NCBI GenBank assembly: GCA_016219375.1
Contig: JACRNC010000003.1
Coordinates: 62,001-126,000 of the forward strand
Source of the DNA: Burkholderiales bacterium
GTDB lineage: Bacteria; Pseudomonadota; Gammaproteobacteria; Burkholderiales; Burkholderiaceae_C
Length of the DNA: 64,000 bases
Direction of reading: 5' to 3'
The position numbers and the translations under genes are program-made. Each line of letters begins with the position of its first letter. The first letter of the stretch is position 1. Shown here one piece after another: positions 1-9,089 of this stretch. Below the pieces are notes generated by a model that made no database searches, had not been told where the DNA came from, and was given only the letters and a program-made list of their open reading frames with translations.

Positions 1-848
1 TCGGCCTGGGCGTCATGGGCTCGCCTATGGCGGGCCACCTGGCCCGCGCCGGCCACAAGGTGCGCGTCTACAACCGCACGGGCCAGAAGGCGCAGGCCTG
101 GATGGAGGCGGTGGGGCAGGAACACGGCGCATCGGCTCATGAAGAGCCGGCCGAGGCCGCGCGCGGCGCCGATGTGGTGATCTCCTGCATCGGCGGCGAC
201 CATGACCTGCGGGCCGTGGTCGCGGCGGCCGAGCCGGGGCTGCAGGCCGGCGCGGTGTGGATCGACCACTCCACCACCTCGGCCGAGGTGGCCGCCGAGA
301 TACACGCCCGGCTGGGCGCGCGCGGCGTGGCCTTCGTCGATGCGCCGGTCTCCGGCGGCAACCTGGGTGCGGTCAACGGCACGCTGACCGTGATGTGCGG
401 CGGCGATGCCGACGCCTTCGCGCGCGTGCAGCCGCTGATCCACACCTATGCCCGCGCGGTCACGCTGCTGGGTGGACCGGGCAGCGGCCAGCGGGCGAAG
501 ATGGTCAACCAGATCTGCGTGGCCGGCCTGCTGCAGGGCCTGTCCGAGGCGCTGGCCTTCGGCGAGAAGGCCGGGCTGGACATGGCCGCCGTGCTCGATG
601 TGATCAGCCAGGGTGCGGCCCAGAGCTGGCAGATGCAGCATCGCGGGCCCACGATGCTGGAAGACCGCTTCGACTTCGGCTTTGCCGTGGACTGGATGCG
701 CAAGGACCTGGGCCTGTGCCTGCAGGAGGCCCGCCGCATCGGCGCCCGGCTGCCGGCCACCGCGCTGATCGACCAGTTCTATGCCGAGCTGCAGCAGGAC
801 GGTGGCGGCCGCTGGGACACGTCCAGCCTGATCCGGCTGCTGCGCTGA
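1..848 (+). CDS. NAD(P)-dependent beta-hydroxyacid dehydrogenase (3-hydroxyisobutyrate dehydrogenase family), 5' partial
   Basis: The reading frame is open from the first bases of the window and starts inside the dinucleotide-binding motif (GLGVMGSPMAGHL), so only about the first 5-10 residues are missing. Family marks are the substrate-binding stretch DAPVSGGNLGAVNGT and the catalytic lysine in GQRAKMVNQICVAG. These enzymes reversibly oxidise small 3-hydroxyacids (3-hydroxyisobutyrate, tartronate semialdehyde/glycerate) with NAD(P) in the cytoplasm; the exact substrate cannot be read from sequence. The frame ends at a TGA followed by a strong palindrome, facing the convergent dolP group. Assignment to the family is secure, the substrate is open. 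Confidence 0.9.
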   Translation, partial: GLGVMGSPMAGHLARAGHKVRVYNRTGQKAQAWMEAVGQEHGASAHEEPAEAARGADVVISCIGGDHDLRAVVAAAEPGLQAGAVWIDHSTTSAEVAAEIHARLGARGVAFVDAPVSGGNLGAVNGTLTVMCGGDADAFARVQPLIHTYARAVTLLGGPGSGQRAKMVNQICVAGLLQGLSEALAFGEKAGLDMAAVLDVISQGAAQSWQMQHRGPTMLEDRFDFGFAVDWMRKDLGLCLQEARRIGARLPATALIDQFYAELQQDGGGRWDTSSLIRLLR

Positions 849-880
849 TTCCCGGCTGGCTGGCAAGCCGGCACGCTCCA

Positions 881-918
881 GAAGCAACAACGGCCCTCGC
901 GAGGGCCGTTGTTGCTTC
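881..918. terminator. bidirectional hairpin between convergent genes
   Basis: A perfect 38-nt palindrome (arms GAAGCAACAACGGCCCTC and its complement, CGCG centre) lies between the stop of the dehydrogenase and the convergent BON-domain gene. There is no long T run on either side, so it may act as a barrier or mRNA 3' stabiliser as much as an intrinsic terminator. Confidence 0.7.
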
Positions 919-931
919 TGCGGGATGCGGT

Positions 932-1699
932 TCAGCGCACCGGCGTTGCCTGCACCGGCTCGGCAGCCGTTCCGGCAGCGCCCTGCGTAGGCGCGGATGT
1001 CGGTGATGCCGTGCCCGGCGTGGCTGGCGTGCCCTGGGCCGCGCGGCTCGCGGTGCCGGCCAGCTCGGCCTCGGTCAGGATCTCGAAGACGCGCACCACC
1101 TTGAGCACGCCGCCCACGCTGCGCGCCAGGTCCACGGCGCGCGTGGCCTCGCGCTCGGTGACGCGGCCCAGCAGGTAGACGATGCCGCGCTCGACCACGA
1201 TCTCGAAGGCGTTGGACTGCAGGTCCTTGGCATCGACCAGCGTGGCCTTGACCTTGCCCTGGATCAGCAGGTCGGAGGAGCGCGAGGTGAGCGAGCTGTT
1301 GCCCATCACCGCCAGCTCGTTGTAGACGCCCTTGACGTTCTCCACGCGGGCAGCGGCCTGCTCGGCGGCGGCGCGGTCGGCCTCGCTGGGGACTTCACCG
1401 GTCAGCAGCACCATGCGGTTGTAGCTGTTGACATTGACGTGGCCGCGCTCGCCCAGCACGTCGCGGATGCGGCCGGCGGCCTTGACCTCGATGCTCTTGT
1501 CCTCCAGCTGCGTGCCGGACGTGCGCCGGTCGGTGGCCACCAGGGCGCCGCCCACGGCCGCGCCGCCGACGATCAGCGGGGCGCAGGCCGACAGGGCCGC
1601 GGCGGCCAGCGTGGCAGCCGCTGCGGCGTGCAGCAGCCGCAAGCCGCGTCGGGCGGCAGACGGGGAAAAGCGGGTCGGGTCCATGCGTTCAACGGTCAT
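932..1699 (-). CDS. dolP: DolP-like BON-domain outer-membrane lipoprotein
   Basis: A 255-aa protein with a basic, alanine-rich signal peptide and the lipobox LSAC (Cys about 39), so a lipoprotein. Two BON domains follow (about residues 65-135 and 140-210, with the typical VLLTGEV and VYLLGRV strands), then a Pro/Ala/Thr-rich tail of about 40 residues. DolP (YraP) of E. coli supports outer-membrane integrity at the division site and has the same double-BON build. The start at 1699 overlaps the stop of the upstream SIS gene as ATGA, which supports it and indicates translational coupling. Neighbours match the E. coli yraN-diaA-dolP order. An upstream in-frame start would enter the SIS gene and is unlikely. 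Confidence 0.85.
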   Translation of the reverse strand: MTVERMDPTRFSPSAARRGLRLLHAAAAATLAAAALSACAPLIVGGAAVGGALVATDRRTSGTQLEDKSIEVKAAGRIRDVLGERGHVNVNSYNRMVLLTGEVPSEADRAAAEQAAARVENVKGVYNELAVMGNSSLTSRSSDLLIQGKVKATLVDAKDLQSNAFEIVVERGIVYLLGRVTEREATRAVDLARSVGGVLKVVRVFEILTEAELAGTASRAAQGTPATPGTASPTSAPTQGAAGTAAEPVQATPVR

Positions 1700-2247
1700 G
1701 CAAAGTCCTGTTCTCCAAGCAATTGGGTGTCGATGGCGCCGCACAGGGCATGCAGGGCCAGCAGTTGCAGCTCCAGCCGGCGCATGCGCCCGCTGGGCGG
1801 CAGGGTGAGCAGCACGTCGGTCTCGGCCAGGTCCAGCCGGCGCGCGGGCTCGGGATCGGCCAGCACGATCACCGTCATCTCCTTGTCGTGCGCGGTGTCA
1901 ATCAGCGGGCCGGCGGTGCTGGTGTCCTTGTCGCCGACGAAGAGCAGCAGCACGTCGCCGGGGTGGCCCAGGGCCTGCAGCTGCGCGCCGCCGGCGCGGC
2001 CGTCGGCCAGCACCAGGGCGGCCAGGGGAGGGCGTTCGCGCTCGGCGCCGCGCACGAGCAGCGTGGCGGCGTGCTGGGCCAGCGCATGGGCGCCGTCGCA
2101 GCCGGCGGCCATCACCTTGCCGCCCGCGGTCAGGCAGCCCACCAGCGCATGGCTGGCATCGTCCAGCGGCCGGCTGAGGCTCTCGGCCGACTGGTTGAGC
2201 AGGTCGGCCGCGTCGAAGAACTGTTGTTGGATGCGGGCTTCGAGCAT
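1696..2247 (-). CDS. diaA: SIS-domain protein, DiaA / phosphoheptose isomerase family
   Basis: A 183-aa single SIS domain (sugar isomerase fold). The N-terminal helix MLEARIQQQFFDAADLL and the phosphate-binding region around GGKVMAAGCDGAHALAQHAA match the GmhA/DiaA family, which includes a sedoheptulose-7-phosphate isomerase and the DnaA-binding initiation factor DiaA. The catalytic residues of GmhA are not obvious here, and the gene sits exactly where diaA sits in enterobacteria (yraN-diaA-dolP), so DiaA is the better guess; the function is inferred from context. It overlaps dolP by 4 nt and follows yraN by 45 nt, one transcription unit. Confidence 0.75.
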   Translation of the reverse strand: MLEARIQQQFFDAADLLNQSAESLSRPLDDASHALVGCLTAGGKVMAAGCDGAHALAQHAATLLVRGAERERPPLAALVLADGRAGGAQLQALGHPGDVLLLFVGDKDTSTAGPLIDTAHDKEMTVIVLADPEPARRLDLAETDVLLTLPPSGRMRRLELQLLALHALCGAIDTQLLGEQDFA

Positions 2248-2292
2248 GGCTGGGGATGATAGGCGGGGTGCAGGCGAGTTCCCCGCCGCACT

Positions 2293-2655
2293 TCAGGCGC
2301 TGAAGGCGCCCGGCAGCCAGGTGATCTGGTCGCCATCGATGGCCACCACGTCGAAGCGGCAGGGCGGGGGCGCGCCGAAGCGCAGCAGGTAGTGGCGTGC
2401 GGCCAGGATGCAGCGCCGCTGCTTGGTGGGCGTGACGCTGGCCGCCGCGCCGCCGTGGCTTGCGCTGGCGCGCGAGCGCACCTCGGCAAACACCAGCGTG
2501 CCGTCGGCGTCGCGCAGGATCAGGTCCACCTCGCCGCCGTGGGCGTGCGGGCCGCGCGCCACTCGATAATTGCGCTCCACCAGCTTCATGCCGCGTCGTT
2601 GCAGCCAGGCCAGCGCCTGCTCCTCCGCTGCGTCTCCCTTGCCCTTCGTCGTCAT
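2293..2655 (-). CDS. yraN: YraN family endonuclease-like protein (UPF0102)
   Basis: A 120-aa protein starting MTTKGKGDAAEEQALAWL. It carries the family core GGEVDLILRDADGTLVFAEVRSR, a restriction-endonuclease-like fold with the E-D-(E)VK/R type acidic residues, and a C-terminal FDVVAIDGDQITWLPGAF. The biochemical role of UPF0102 is not established. The start chosen at 2655 shares the palindrome CATG (2653-2656) with the start codon of the divergent rsmI; an in-frame start 21 nt further upstream (2676) exists but would lie inside rsmI and adds nothing conserved. lpoA, which sits beside yraN in E. coli, is absent here. Confidence 0.85.
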   Translation of the reverse strand: MTTKGKGDAAEEQALAWLQRRGMKLVERNYRVARGPHAHGGEVDLILRDADGTLVFAEVRSRASASHGGAAASVTPTKQRRCILAARHYLLRFGAPPPCRFDVVAIDGDQITWLPGAFSA

Positions 2656-3592
2656 GGATGCCGATCTGCTGCTCAAAGCCGCCCATCATGCCGCGTCCGG
2701 CCAGCAGCACCCGGGTGCCGCGCTGTACCTGGTGGCCACGCCCATTGGCAACCTGGCCGACCTGACGCTGCGCGCCATCCATGTGCTGGCCAGCGTCGAT
2801 GCCGTGGCCTGCGAGGACACGCGCGTCACCGCCCGGCTGCTGCAGCATCTGGGCCTGTCGCCGCGGCTGATCGCGCTGCATGAGCACAACGAGGCCCAGG
2901 CCTCCGAGGCGGTGATCGCCGCGCTGCAGGCCGGCCAGCGCGTGGCCTATGTCAGCGATGCCGGCACGCCGGCCATCTCCGACCCCGGCGCCGAGCTGGT
3001 GCGCCGCGTGCAGGCCGCCGGCCTGCGCACCCTGCCCATCCCCGGCGCCAGCAGCGTGGCCGCGGCGCTGAGCGTGGCAGGCGATGCGGCCTCCAGCGGC
3101 TTTCACTTCACGGGCTTCTTGCCGACCAGGTCCGCAGTGCGTCGCCAGGCCCTGCAGGAGGCGCTGGCCCAGCCGGTGTCCACCGTGCTCTTCGAGGCGC
3201 CGCATCGCATCCTGGAGCTGGCCGACGAGCTGGCCGCGGCGGCGCCGCAGCGGCGCATCACGCTGTGCCGCGAGCTGACCAAGCAGTTCGAGACGGTGGC
3301 CACCCTGGCCTGCGCCGAGCTGCCCGCCTGGCTGCGCGCCGACGCCAACCGCCAGCGCGGCGAGTTCGTCGCCGTGCTGCATGCGCCCGATGCCGCGCCT
3401 GCCACGGCGGCGCTGCCGCCCGCCGCCACCGAGCTGCTCGCCGCGCTGCTGGCCCATCAGCCGCTCAAGCACGCCGTGCGCCTGGTGGCCGAGGCCTGCG
3501 GCCTGCCGCGCAATGCGGTCTACGAGCAGGCCCTGGCGCTGCGCCGCGAGGGCGCCATCGACGACGCCGGCCCGCAGGCGCAGGACGGCTGA
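2654..3592 (+). CDS. rsmI: 16S rRNA (cytidine(1402)-2'-O)-methyltransferase RsmI
   Basis: A 312-aa tetrapyrrole-methylase-fold enzyme that 2'-O-methylates C1402 of 16S rRNA using SAM. The sequence shows LYLVATPIGNLADLTLRA near the N-terminus, CEDTRVTARLLQHL, YVSDAGTPAISDPG (the glycine-rich SAM region) and IPGASSVAAALSVAG, all signatures of this family; the length is slightly above the usual 285-290 aa because of about 25 extra N-terminal residues. The ATG at 2654 overlaps the start codon of yraN on the other strand. It is the conserved divergent partner of yraN-diaA-dolP. Confidence 0.93.
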   Translation: MDADLLLKAAHHAASGQQHPGAALYLVATPIGNLADLTLRAIHVLASVDAVACEDTRVTARLLQHLGLSPRLIALHEHNEAQASEAVIAALQAGQRVAYVSDAGTPAISDPGAELVRRVQAAGLRTLPIPGASSVAAALSVAGDAASSGFHFTGFLPTRSAVRRQALQEALAQPVSTVLFEAPHRILELADELAAAAPQRRITLCRELTKQFETVATLACAELPAWLRADANRQRGEFVAVLHAPDAAPATAALPPAATELLAALLAHQPLKHAVRLVAEACGLPRNAVYEQALALRREGAIDDAGPQAQDG

Positions 3593-3607
3593 CGCCGCCG
3601 CCCGGGC

Positions 3608-3657
3608 GGCACGGCCCGTCACCGCTGGCCCAGGCCGGCACGGCCCGTTGCCGCTGG
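3608..3657 (+). repeat. short tandem direct repeat, 2 x 21 bp
   Basis: Two 21-bp copies (3608-3628 and 3637-3657), starting GGCACGGCCCGT and ending CCGCTGG, differ at two positions and are spaced with a 29-bp period. They lie just after the rsmI stop in a non-coding stretch of 261 bp. No function is evident. Confidence 0.6.
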
Positions 3658-3691
3658 ACGACGCCCGAAGCCGCGACGCCGGCCGACGTGA

Positions 3692-4812
<1,121 letters not shown>

Positions 4813-4865
4813 GCAGCGCGACCTGATCCGCGGGCGCCGCGCCGGCGCACCGCGGCATCACAGCA

Positions 4866-4888
4866 GCCGGGCATGTGCCCGGCTTTTT
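4866..4888 (+). terminator. intrinsic terminator after lipase copy 1
   Basis: Stem GCCGGGC/GCCCGGC (4866-4872 with 4877-4883), 4-nt loop, then five T. It separates the two lipase genes into distinct transcripts. The 423-bp non-coding gap 4813-5235 otherwise holds only the shared upstream motif at 5053 and the ribosome binding site of copy 2. Confidence 0.85.
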
Positions 4889-5052
4889 GCTTTGGGGCTT
4901 CTTGCGCCTCTGCGCCGGTGCGCCTCGCTGCGCCTTCGTGGGCGCTCGTGCGCATTCCTCGGGGGCGCCGGCTTGGCTGTTCGCGCCGTTTTGTTCCGCT
5001 GTGCAAGCCGGACCGAGGCAGCTGGATGCACCGCGCTCATGCGGTCAGGACA

Positions 5053-5078
5053 ACCCTCGTTGCACGGGCTTACCCGGC
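5053..5078 (+). promoter_or_regulatory. conserved motif upstream of lipase copy 2
   Basis: Counterpart of the element at 3725-3750: it shares ACCCT.GTTG..CGG and the terminal ACCCGG, 20 of 26 positions. It begins 183 bp before the ATG of the intact lipase. It may be a regulator site or a remnant of the duplication; no sigma-70 -10 box with good spacing was seen next to it. Confidence 0.4.
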
Positions 5079-5235
5079 CGTGGCCGGGTCCGGCGCGCCG
5101 AATACTGGCCGCGCTTTCAAACGGCCGTTTGATGTCTGGCGGCGGCTTGACAGCCCGCACCGCGGCAGTCCGCCCGGGCCTCCGCCCGGCTGCATGCGGG
5201 CGGCAGATCCCAAACCCCAGCCAAGGAGACCTTCC

Positions 5236-6174
5236 ATGACCCGACGCACCCTGCGCCACCTCGCCGCGGCCGCCGCCGTCGCCGCCGCCACGGTGGCCGC
5301 TGCCCCGGCCGCCCATGCCGACACCTATGCCAAGACCAAGTACCCCATCGTGCTGGTCCACGGCTTCATCGGCTTCGACAACATCCTGGGCATCAACTAC
5401 TTCTACGGCGTGCCTGATGCCCTGCGCGACGGCGGCGCCACCGTCTACATCGCCCAGGTCAACCCGTCGCAGACCACCGAATACCGCGGCGAGCAGTTGC
5501 TGCAGCAGATGAAGCAGTGGGCGGCCAAGGACGGGGTGAAGAAGTTCAACCTCATCGGCCACAGCCACGGCGGGCCCACCACGCGCTACGTGGCCGGCGT
5601 GGCGCCGTCGATGGTTGCCAGCGTCAGCACGGTGGCCGGCACCCATCAGGGCAGCAAGGTGGCCGACAGCATCCTGGCCAACACCACGCCGGGCGGCGGC
5701 TTCGACCAGCTGGCCACGGCCGGCCTGGCGCTGATCAACTGGCTGGCCGGCGGCTCCAGCCAGTCGGTGGACGACACCGCGCTGCTGGTGGCGCTCAACG
5801 CGCTGAGCACGCCGGGCGCCCAGGCCTTCAACAAGAAGTTCCCGGCCGGCGCACCCACCAAGGCCTGCGGCACGGGGGCCTCGTCGGTCGGCGGCATCCG
5901 CTACTACTCGGCCTCCGGCACCTCGGTGCGCACCAACGGCTGGGACATCAGCGACGACATCCTGGCCGGCACCGCCAGCTACTTCGGCACAGAAGAGAAC
6001 GACGGCCTGGTCAGCCGCTGCTCGTCCCGCTGGGGCAGCGTCATCAAGGACAACTACCCCTGGAACCACCTGGACGAGATCAACCAGGTGCTGGGCACCA
6101 TCGGCTCCGGCGCGCCCGATCCCAAGCAGTTCTACCGCCAGCACGCCAACCGGCTGAAGTGGGCCCTGCTTTGA
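5236..6174 (+). CDS. lipA: secreted family I.1 triacylglycerol lipase, copy 2 (intact)
   Basis: A 312-aa precursor with an Ala-rich signal peptide ending PAAHA (about residue 30). The mature part follows the Pseudomonas/Burkholderia foldase-dependent lipases: oxyanion-hole segment [18 protein letters not shown], nucleophile Ser110 in GHSHGG, Asp256 in ENDGLV, His278 in NHLDE, and Cys211/Cys262 placed as the conserved disulfide. It hydrolyses long-chain acylglycerols outside the cell after Sec export and type II secretion (family knowledge). The ATG is preceded by AAGGAG. The stop codon is the first base group of an octamer repeat. The foldase gene lies 347 bp downstream in the same direction. 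Confidence 0.93.
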   Translation: MTRRTLRHLAAAAAVAAATVAAAPAAHADTYAKTKYPIVLVHGFIGFDNILGINYFYGVPDALRDGGATVYIAQVNPSQTTEYRGEQLLQQMKQWAAKDGVKKFNLIGHSHGGPTTRYVAGVAPSMVASVSTVAGTHQGSKVADSILANTTPGGGFDQLATAGLALINWLAGGSSQSVDDTALLVALNALSTPGAQAFNKKFPAGAPTKACGTGASSVGGIRYYSASGTSVRTNGWDISDDILAGTASYFGTEENDGLVSRCSSRWGSVIKDNYPWNHLDEINQVLGTIGSGAPDPKQFYRQHANRLKWALL

Positions 6175-6220
6175 GCGTCTGAGCGTCTGAGCGTCTGAGC
6201 GTCTGAGCGTCTGAGCGTCT
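6173..6220 (+). repeat. perfect octanucleotide tandem repeat, 6 x GAGCGTCT
   Basis: Six uninterrupted copies of the 8-bp unit GAGCGTCT run from 6173 to 6220. The first copy begins on the G of the lipase TGA stop codon. Such arrays change length by slippage. Because the unit count lies after the stop it would not alter the lipase, but it could affect the 3' untranslated region. Confidence 0.95.
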
Positions 6221-6298
6221 GAACGGCAGGCCGCCCGCTGCCACCGCCGTCTTGCCCTCGCGCCGCGCCCACCAGGCCGCCGCCGCGCGGGTTTGACC

Positions 6299-6321
6299 GG
6301 CCCCTCACGACAGGGGCCTTT
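6299..6321 (+). terminator. weak intrinsic terminator between lipase copy 2 and the foldase
   Basis: Stem GGCCCCT/AGGGGCC (6299-6305 with 6312-6318), 6-nt loop, then TTT. It suggests partial termination, so the foldase may be made from read-through or from its own promoter. The rest of the 347-bp gap 6175-6521 holds only the octamer repeat and GC-rich sequence without other recognisable signals. Confidence 0.55.
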
Positions 6322-6521
6322 GCGGGATGCGCCGCTGCCGGCGCCGGCAGCCGGCAGCACACCATGCGGCCCAGGCGGTGTGACGGCGCCGGTCGCCGCC
6401 GCGGGTGGCGCGCCCAGGCGGCGGGGCCGCGCAGCGCCCGGTGTGTCGTGCCGCCGGTGTGTCGTCCTCTTCCCGCTGTCCGCCCGTCCGTCGCCCTGCC
6501 GCTCCTGCTTCGATCTCTGTC

Positions 6522-7457
6522 ATGCAAGTCCACCGCACCACCGTCGTCTTTGTCGTCCTCGCCACGCTGCTCGCCGTCGGCGGCTGGGCGGCGCATCGCC
6601 TCTACGGCACGGCCGAGCCCGCCGTCTTCGCTGCCCGGGGCGACGGCCGCGGCTGGAGCCTCATGGGCGCCGCCAAGTCCCAGGCCGACGCTCCGGCGGC
6701 CAGCGCCTCTGCTCCAATGTCGGCCGCCGCCGTGCGCGAGCAGCTCTTCACCAAGGGATCCTTCGCCGGCACCCAGCTCGACGGCGACTGGGCCATCGGC
6801 CCGGACGGCAAGCCCCAGCCCAGCATCCAGCTGCGCCGCCGCTTCGAGAACTACCTGCTCGCCCTGGGCGAGGCCACGCTGCCCGAGATCCGCAGCCTGG
6901 TCGAGGACGACGCCCGCCGCGCCCACGGCGACGTGTCCGCCGCCGCCATCCTGGCCGTCTGGGACAAGTACATGCAGCTGCGCCAGCACGACTTCCAGCG
7001 CCGCTTCGACCAGTCCGACCGCGCCACCTGGCGGCCCTTCTTCGAGGAGCTCAAAGCCGTGCGCCGCCAGATCCTGGGCCGCGACTGGGCCCAGGCCTTC
7101 TTCGCCGCCGAGGAGGCGGAGTTCGAGCAGTTCGTCGCCCAGCTCGAATCCGGCCAGCCTGCGCCGCCCGACCCCGGCGCCCCGGTGCCGCAGATCGCGC
7201 CCGGCAAGGACGCCGCTGCCGTGCGCGCCGAGCGCGTGGCCCGCTACGGCGAGGCCGCCGCCCAGCGCCTGGAGCAGGCCGACGCCGAATGGGCCGACTG
7301 GGAGCGTCGCCTGCAGGCCGGCCGCACCGAGTGGACCCGGCTGAAGCAGTCGCCCGAGTTGTCCGACGCCCAGCGGCGCGAGCTCATGGATCGCTACATC
7401 GCCGCCAACTTCCAGCCCGACGAGCACCGCCGCGTGCGGGCGCTGCTCAATCTGTAG
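6522..7457 (+). CDS. lifO: lipase-specific foldase (steric chaperone, LifO/LipB type)
   Basis: A 311-aa protein with one N-terminal membrane anchor (about residues 6-26, VVFVVLATLLAVGGWAA), an Ala/Pro linker, and a long helical domain. The family hallmark RxxFDYxLSALGE appears as RRRFENYLLALGE, and the C-terminus carries the other conserved element (NFQPDEHRRVRALL, compare FxxEEQxR in relatives). Foldases sit in the inner membrane facing the periplasm and impose the active fold on family I.1 lipases before type II export. Its place directly after the lipases confirms the call. The start at 6522 is chosen because the anchor follows at once; no strong ribosome binding site is seen. Confidence 0.9.
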   Translation: MQVHRTTVVFVVLATLLAVGGWAAHRLYGTAEPAVFAARGDGRGWSLMGAAKSQADAPAASASAPMSAAAVREQLFTKGSFAGTQLDGDWAIGPDGKPQPSIQLRRRFENYLLALGEATLPEIRSLVEDDARRAHGDVSAAAILAVWDKYMQLRQHDFQRRFDQSDRATWRPFFEELKAVRRQILGRDWAQAFFAAEEAEFEQFVAQLESGQPAPPDPGAPVPQIAPGKDAAAVRAERVARYGEAAAQRLEQADAEWADWERRLQAGRTEWTRLKQSPELSDAQRRELMDRYIAANFQPDEHRRVRALLNL

Positions 7458-7532
7458 TCCTAGCAGTGGCCTCTGCCGCAGCCGCAGACCCTGTCCCGGC
7501 GCCGGGGCGCACCCCTCCCTACAATCGCGCGC

Positions 7533-8993
7533 ATGAACGCACGTGACCCTGCCCTGGAGCGGCTCGACATTGCCCGCACCGTCCTGCTCGAACCCTATGG
7601 GGTCGACGAAGCCATGCTGGGCCGGGCGCTGAGCCTGATCGGCGAGCACCGCACCGACGACGCCGACCTCTACTTCCAGTACACCCGCAGCGAGGGCTGG
7701 AGCCTGGAGGAGGGCATCGTCAAGTCCGGCAGCTTCAGCATCGACCAGGGCGTGGGCGTGCGCGCCATCGCTGGTGAGAAGACCGCGTTCGCCTACTCCG
7801 ACGACATTTCCGAGGCCGCCCTGCTGGACGCCGCCCGCACCGTGCGCACCATCGCCGCGGCCGGCGGCAGCCGCAAGCGCGTCAAGGTGCCGTCGTCCTC
7901 GCCGGCCATGCGCGTGCTCTACCCCGCGATGGACCCGATCGCCACGCTGGACAGCGCGGCCAAGGTGGCGCTGCTGGAGAAGATCGAGCGCCTGGCCCGC
8001 GCCCGCGACCCGCGCGTGGTGCAGGTCATGGCCGGCCTGGCCGCCGAGTACGACGTCGTGCTGGTGGCCCGCGCCAACGGCCTGCTGGCCGCAGACGTGC
8101 GCCCGCTCGTGCGCCTGAGCCTCACGGTGATCGCCGAGCAGGCCGGCCGGCGCGAGGTCGGCTCCTCCGGCGGCGGCGGCCGCTTCGGCCTGGAGGCCTT
8201 CACCGACGAGCGGCTGCAGGCCTATGTCGAGCAGGCGGTGGGCGCCGCACTGATGAACCTGGAATCCCGCCCCGCCCAGGCCGGCGAGATGACGGTGGTG
8301 CTGGGCTCCGGCTGGCCCGGCATCCTGCTGCACGAGGCCATCGGCCACGGCCTGGAAGGCGACTTCAACCGCAAGGGCTCCAGCGCGTTTGCCGGCCGCA
8401 TCGGCCAGCGCGTGGCCGCCAAGGGCGTCACCGTGCTCGACGACGGCACGCTGCCCGACCGCCGCGGCTCGCTCAACATCGACGACGAAGGCCAGCCCAG
8501 CCAGCGCAACGTGCTCATTGAGGACGGCATCCTGCGCGGCTACATCCAGGACTCGATGAACGCCCGCCTCATGGGCGTGCGCCCCACCGGCAACGGCCGC
8601 CGCGAAAGCTACGCCCACCTGCCCATGCCGCGCATGACCAACACCTACATGCTGGCCGGCAGCACCCCTCCCGAGGAGATCGTCGCCTCCATCAAGCGCG
8701 GCCTCTACGCCACCAACTTCGGCGGCGGCCAGGTCGACATTACCAGCGGCAAGTTCGTCTTCTCCGCCTCCGAGGCCTGGTGGGTGGAGGACGGCAAGCT
8801 GCAATATCCCGTCAAGGGCGCCACCATCATCGGCAACGGCCCGGATGCACTCACCCGCGTCAGCATGATCGGCAACGACATGGCCCTGGACAGCGGCGTG
8901 GGCACCTGCGGCAAGGAAGGCCAGAGCGTGCCCGTCGGCGTCGGCCAGCCCACGCTGCGCATCGACGGCCTGACCGTCGGCGGCACGGCCTGA
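7533..8993 (+). CDS. tldD: metalloprotease TldD
   Basis: A 486-aa protein of the PmbA/TldD family. The zinc-binding motif HEAIGHGLEGD (HExxxH, His267 and His271) and the central IEDGILRGYIQDSMNARLMG stretch are present, and the C-terminus has GNDMALDSGVGTCGKEGQSVPVG. TldD forms a heterodimer with TldE/PmbA that trims unfolded or leader peptides in the cytoplasm; tldE is not in this window. It stands between the lipase locus and the ribosomal operon, with a promoter for the latter downstream. Confidence 0.95.
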   Translation: MNARDPALERLDIARTVLLEPYGVDEAMLGRALSLIGEHRTDDADLYFQYTRSEGWSLEEGIVKSGSFSIDQGVGVRAIAGEKTAFAYSDDISEAALLDAARTVRTIAAAGGSRKRVKVPSSSPAMRVLYPAMDPIATLDSAAKVALLEKIERLARARDPRVVQVMAGLAAEYDVVLVARANGLLAADVRPLVRLSLTVIAEQAGRREVGSSGGGGRFGLEAFTDERLQAYVEQAVGAALMNLESRPAQAGEMTVVLGSGWPGILLHEAIGHGLEGDFNRKGSSAFAGRIGQRVAAKGVTVLDDGTLPDRRGSLNIDDEGQPSQRNVLIEDGILRGYIQDSMNARLMGVRPTGNGRRESYAHLPMPRMTNTYMLAGSTPPEEIVASIKRGLYATNFGGGQVDITSGKFVFSASEAWWVEDGKLQYPVKGATIIGNGPDALTRVSMIGNDMALDSGVGTCGKEGQSVPVGVGQPTLRIDGLTVGGTA

Positions 8994-9060
8994 CGGGCCC
9001 TGGCGGCCGCCGACCTCCACCGGCCGCCGCCCGCGTTTTTCAGATGGCGCAACGCAAGGC

Positions 9061-9089
9061 TTGCGCGCCCTTGCAATCCTTGCCATAAT
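9061..9089 (+). promoter_or_regulatory. sigma-70 promoter of the spc ribosomal operon
   Basis: TTGCGC (9061-9066), a 17-bp spacer and CATAAT (9084-9089) form a good -35/-10 pair, about 147 bp before the rplN start. The long leader could carry ribosomal-protein feedback sites. Confidence 0.65.

Noticed and set aside
6173-6220. Possible CRISPR-like array
   Set aside because: Repeat units are only 8 bp and contiguous without spacers; a simple tandem repeat.
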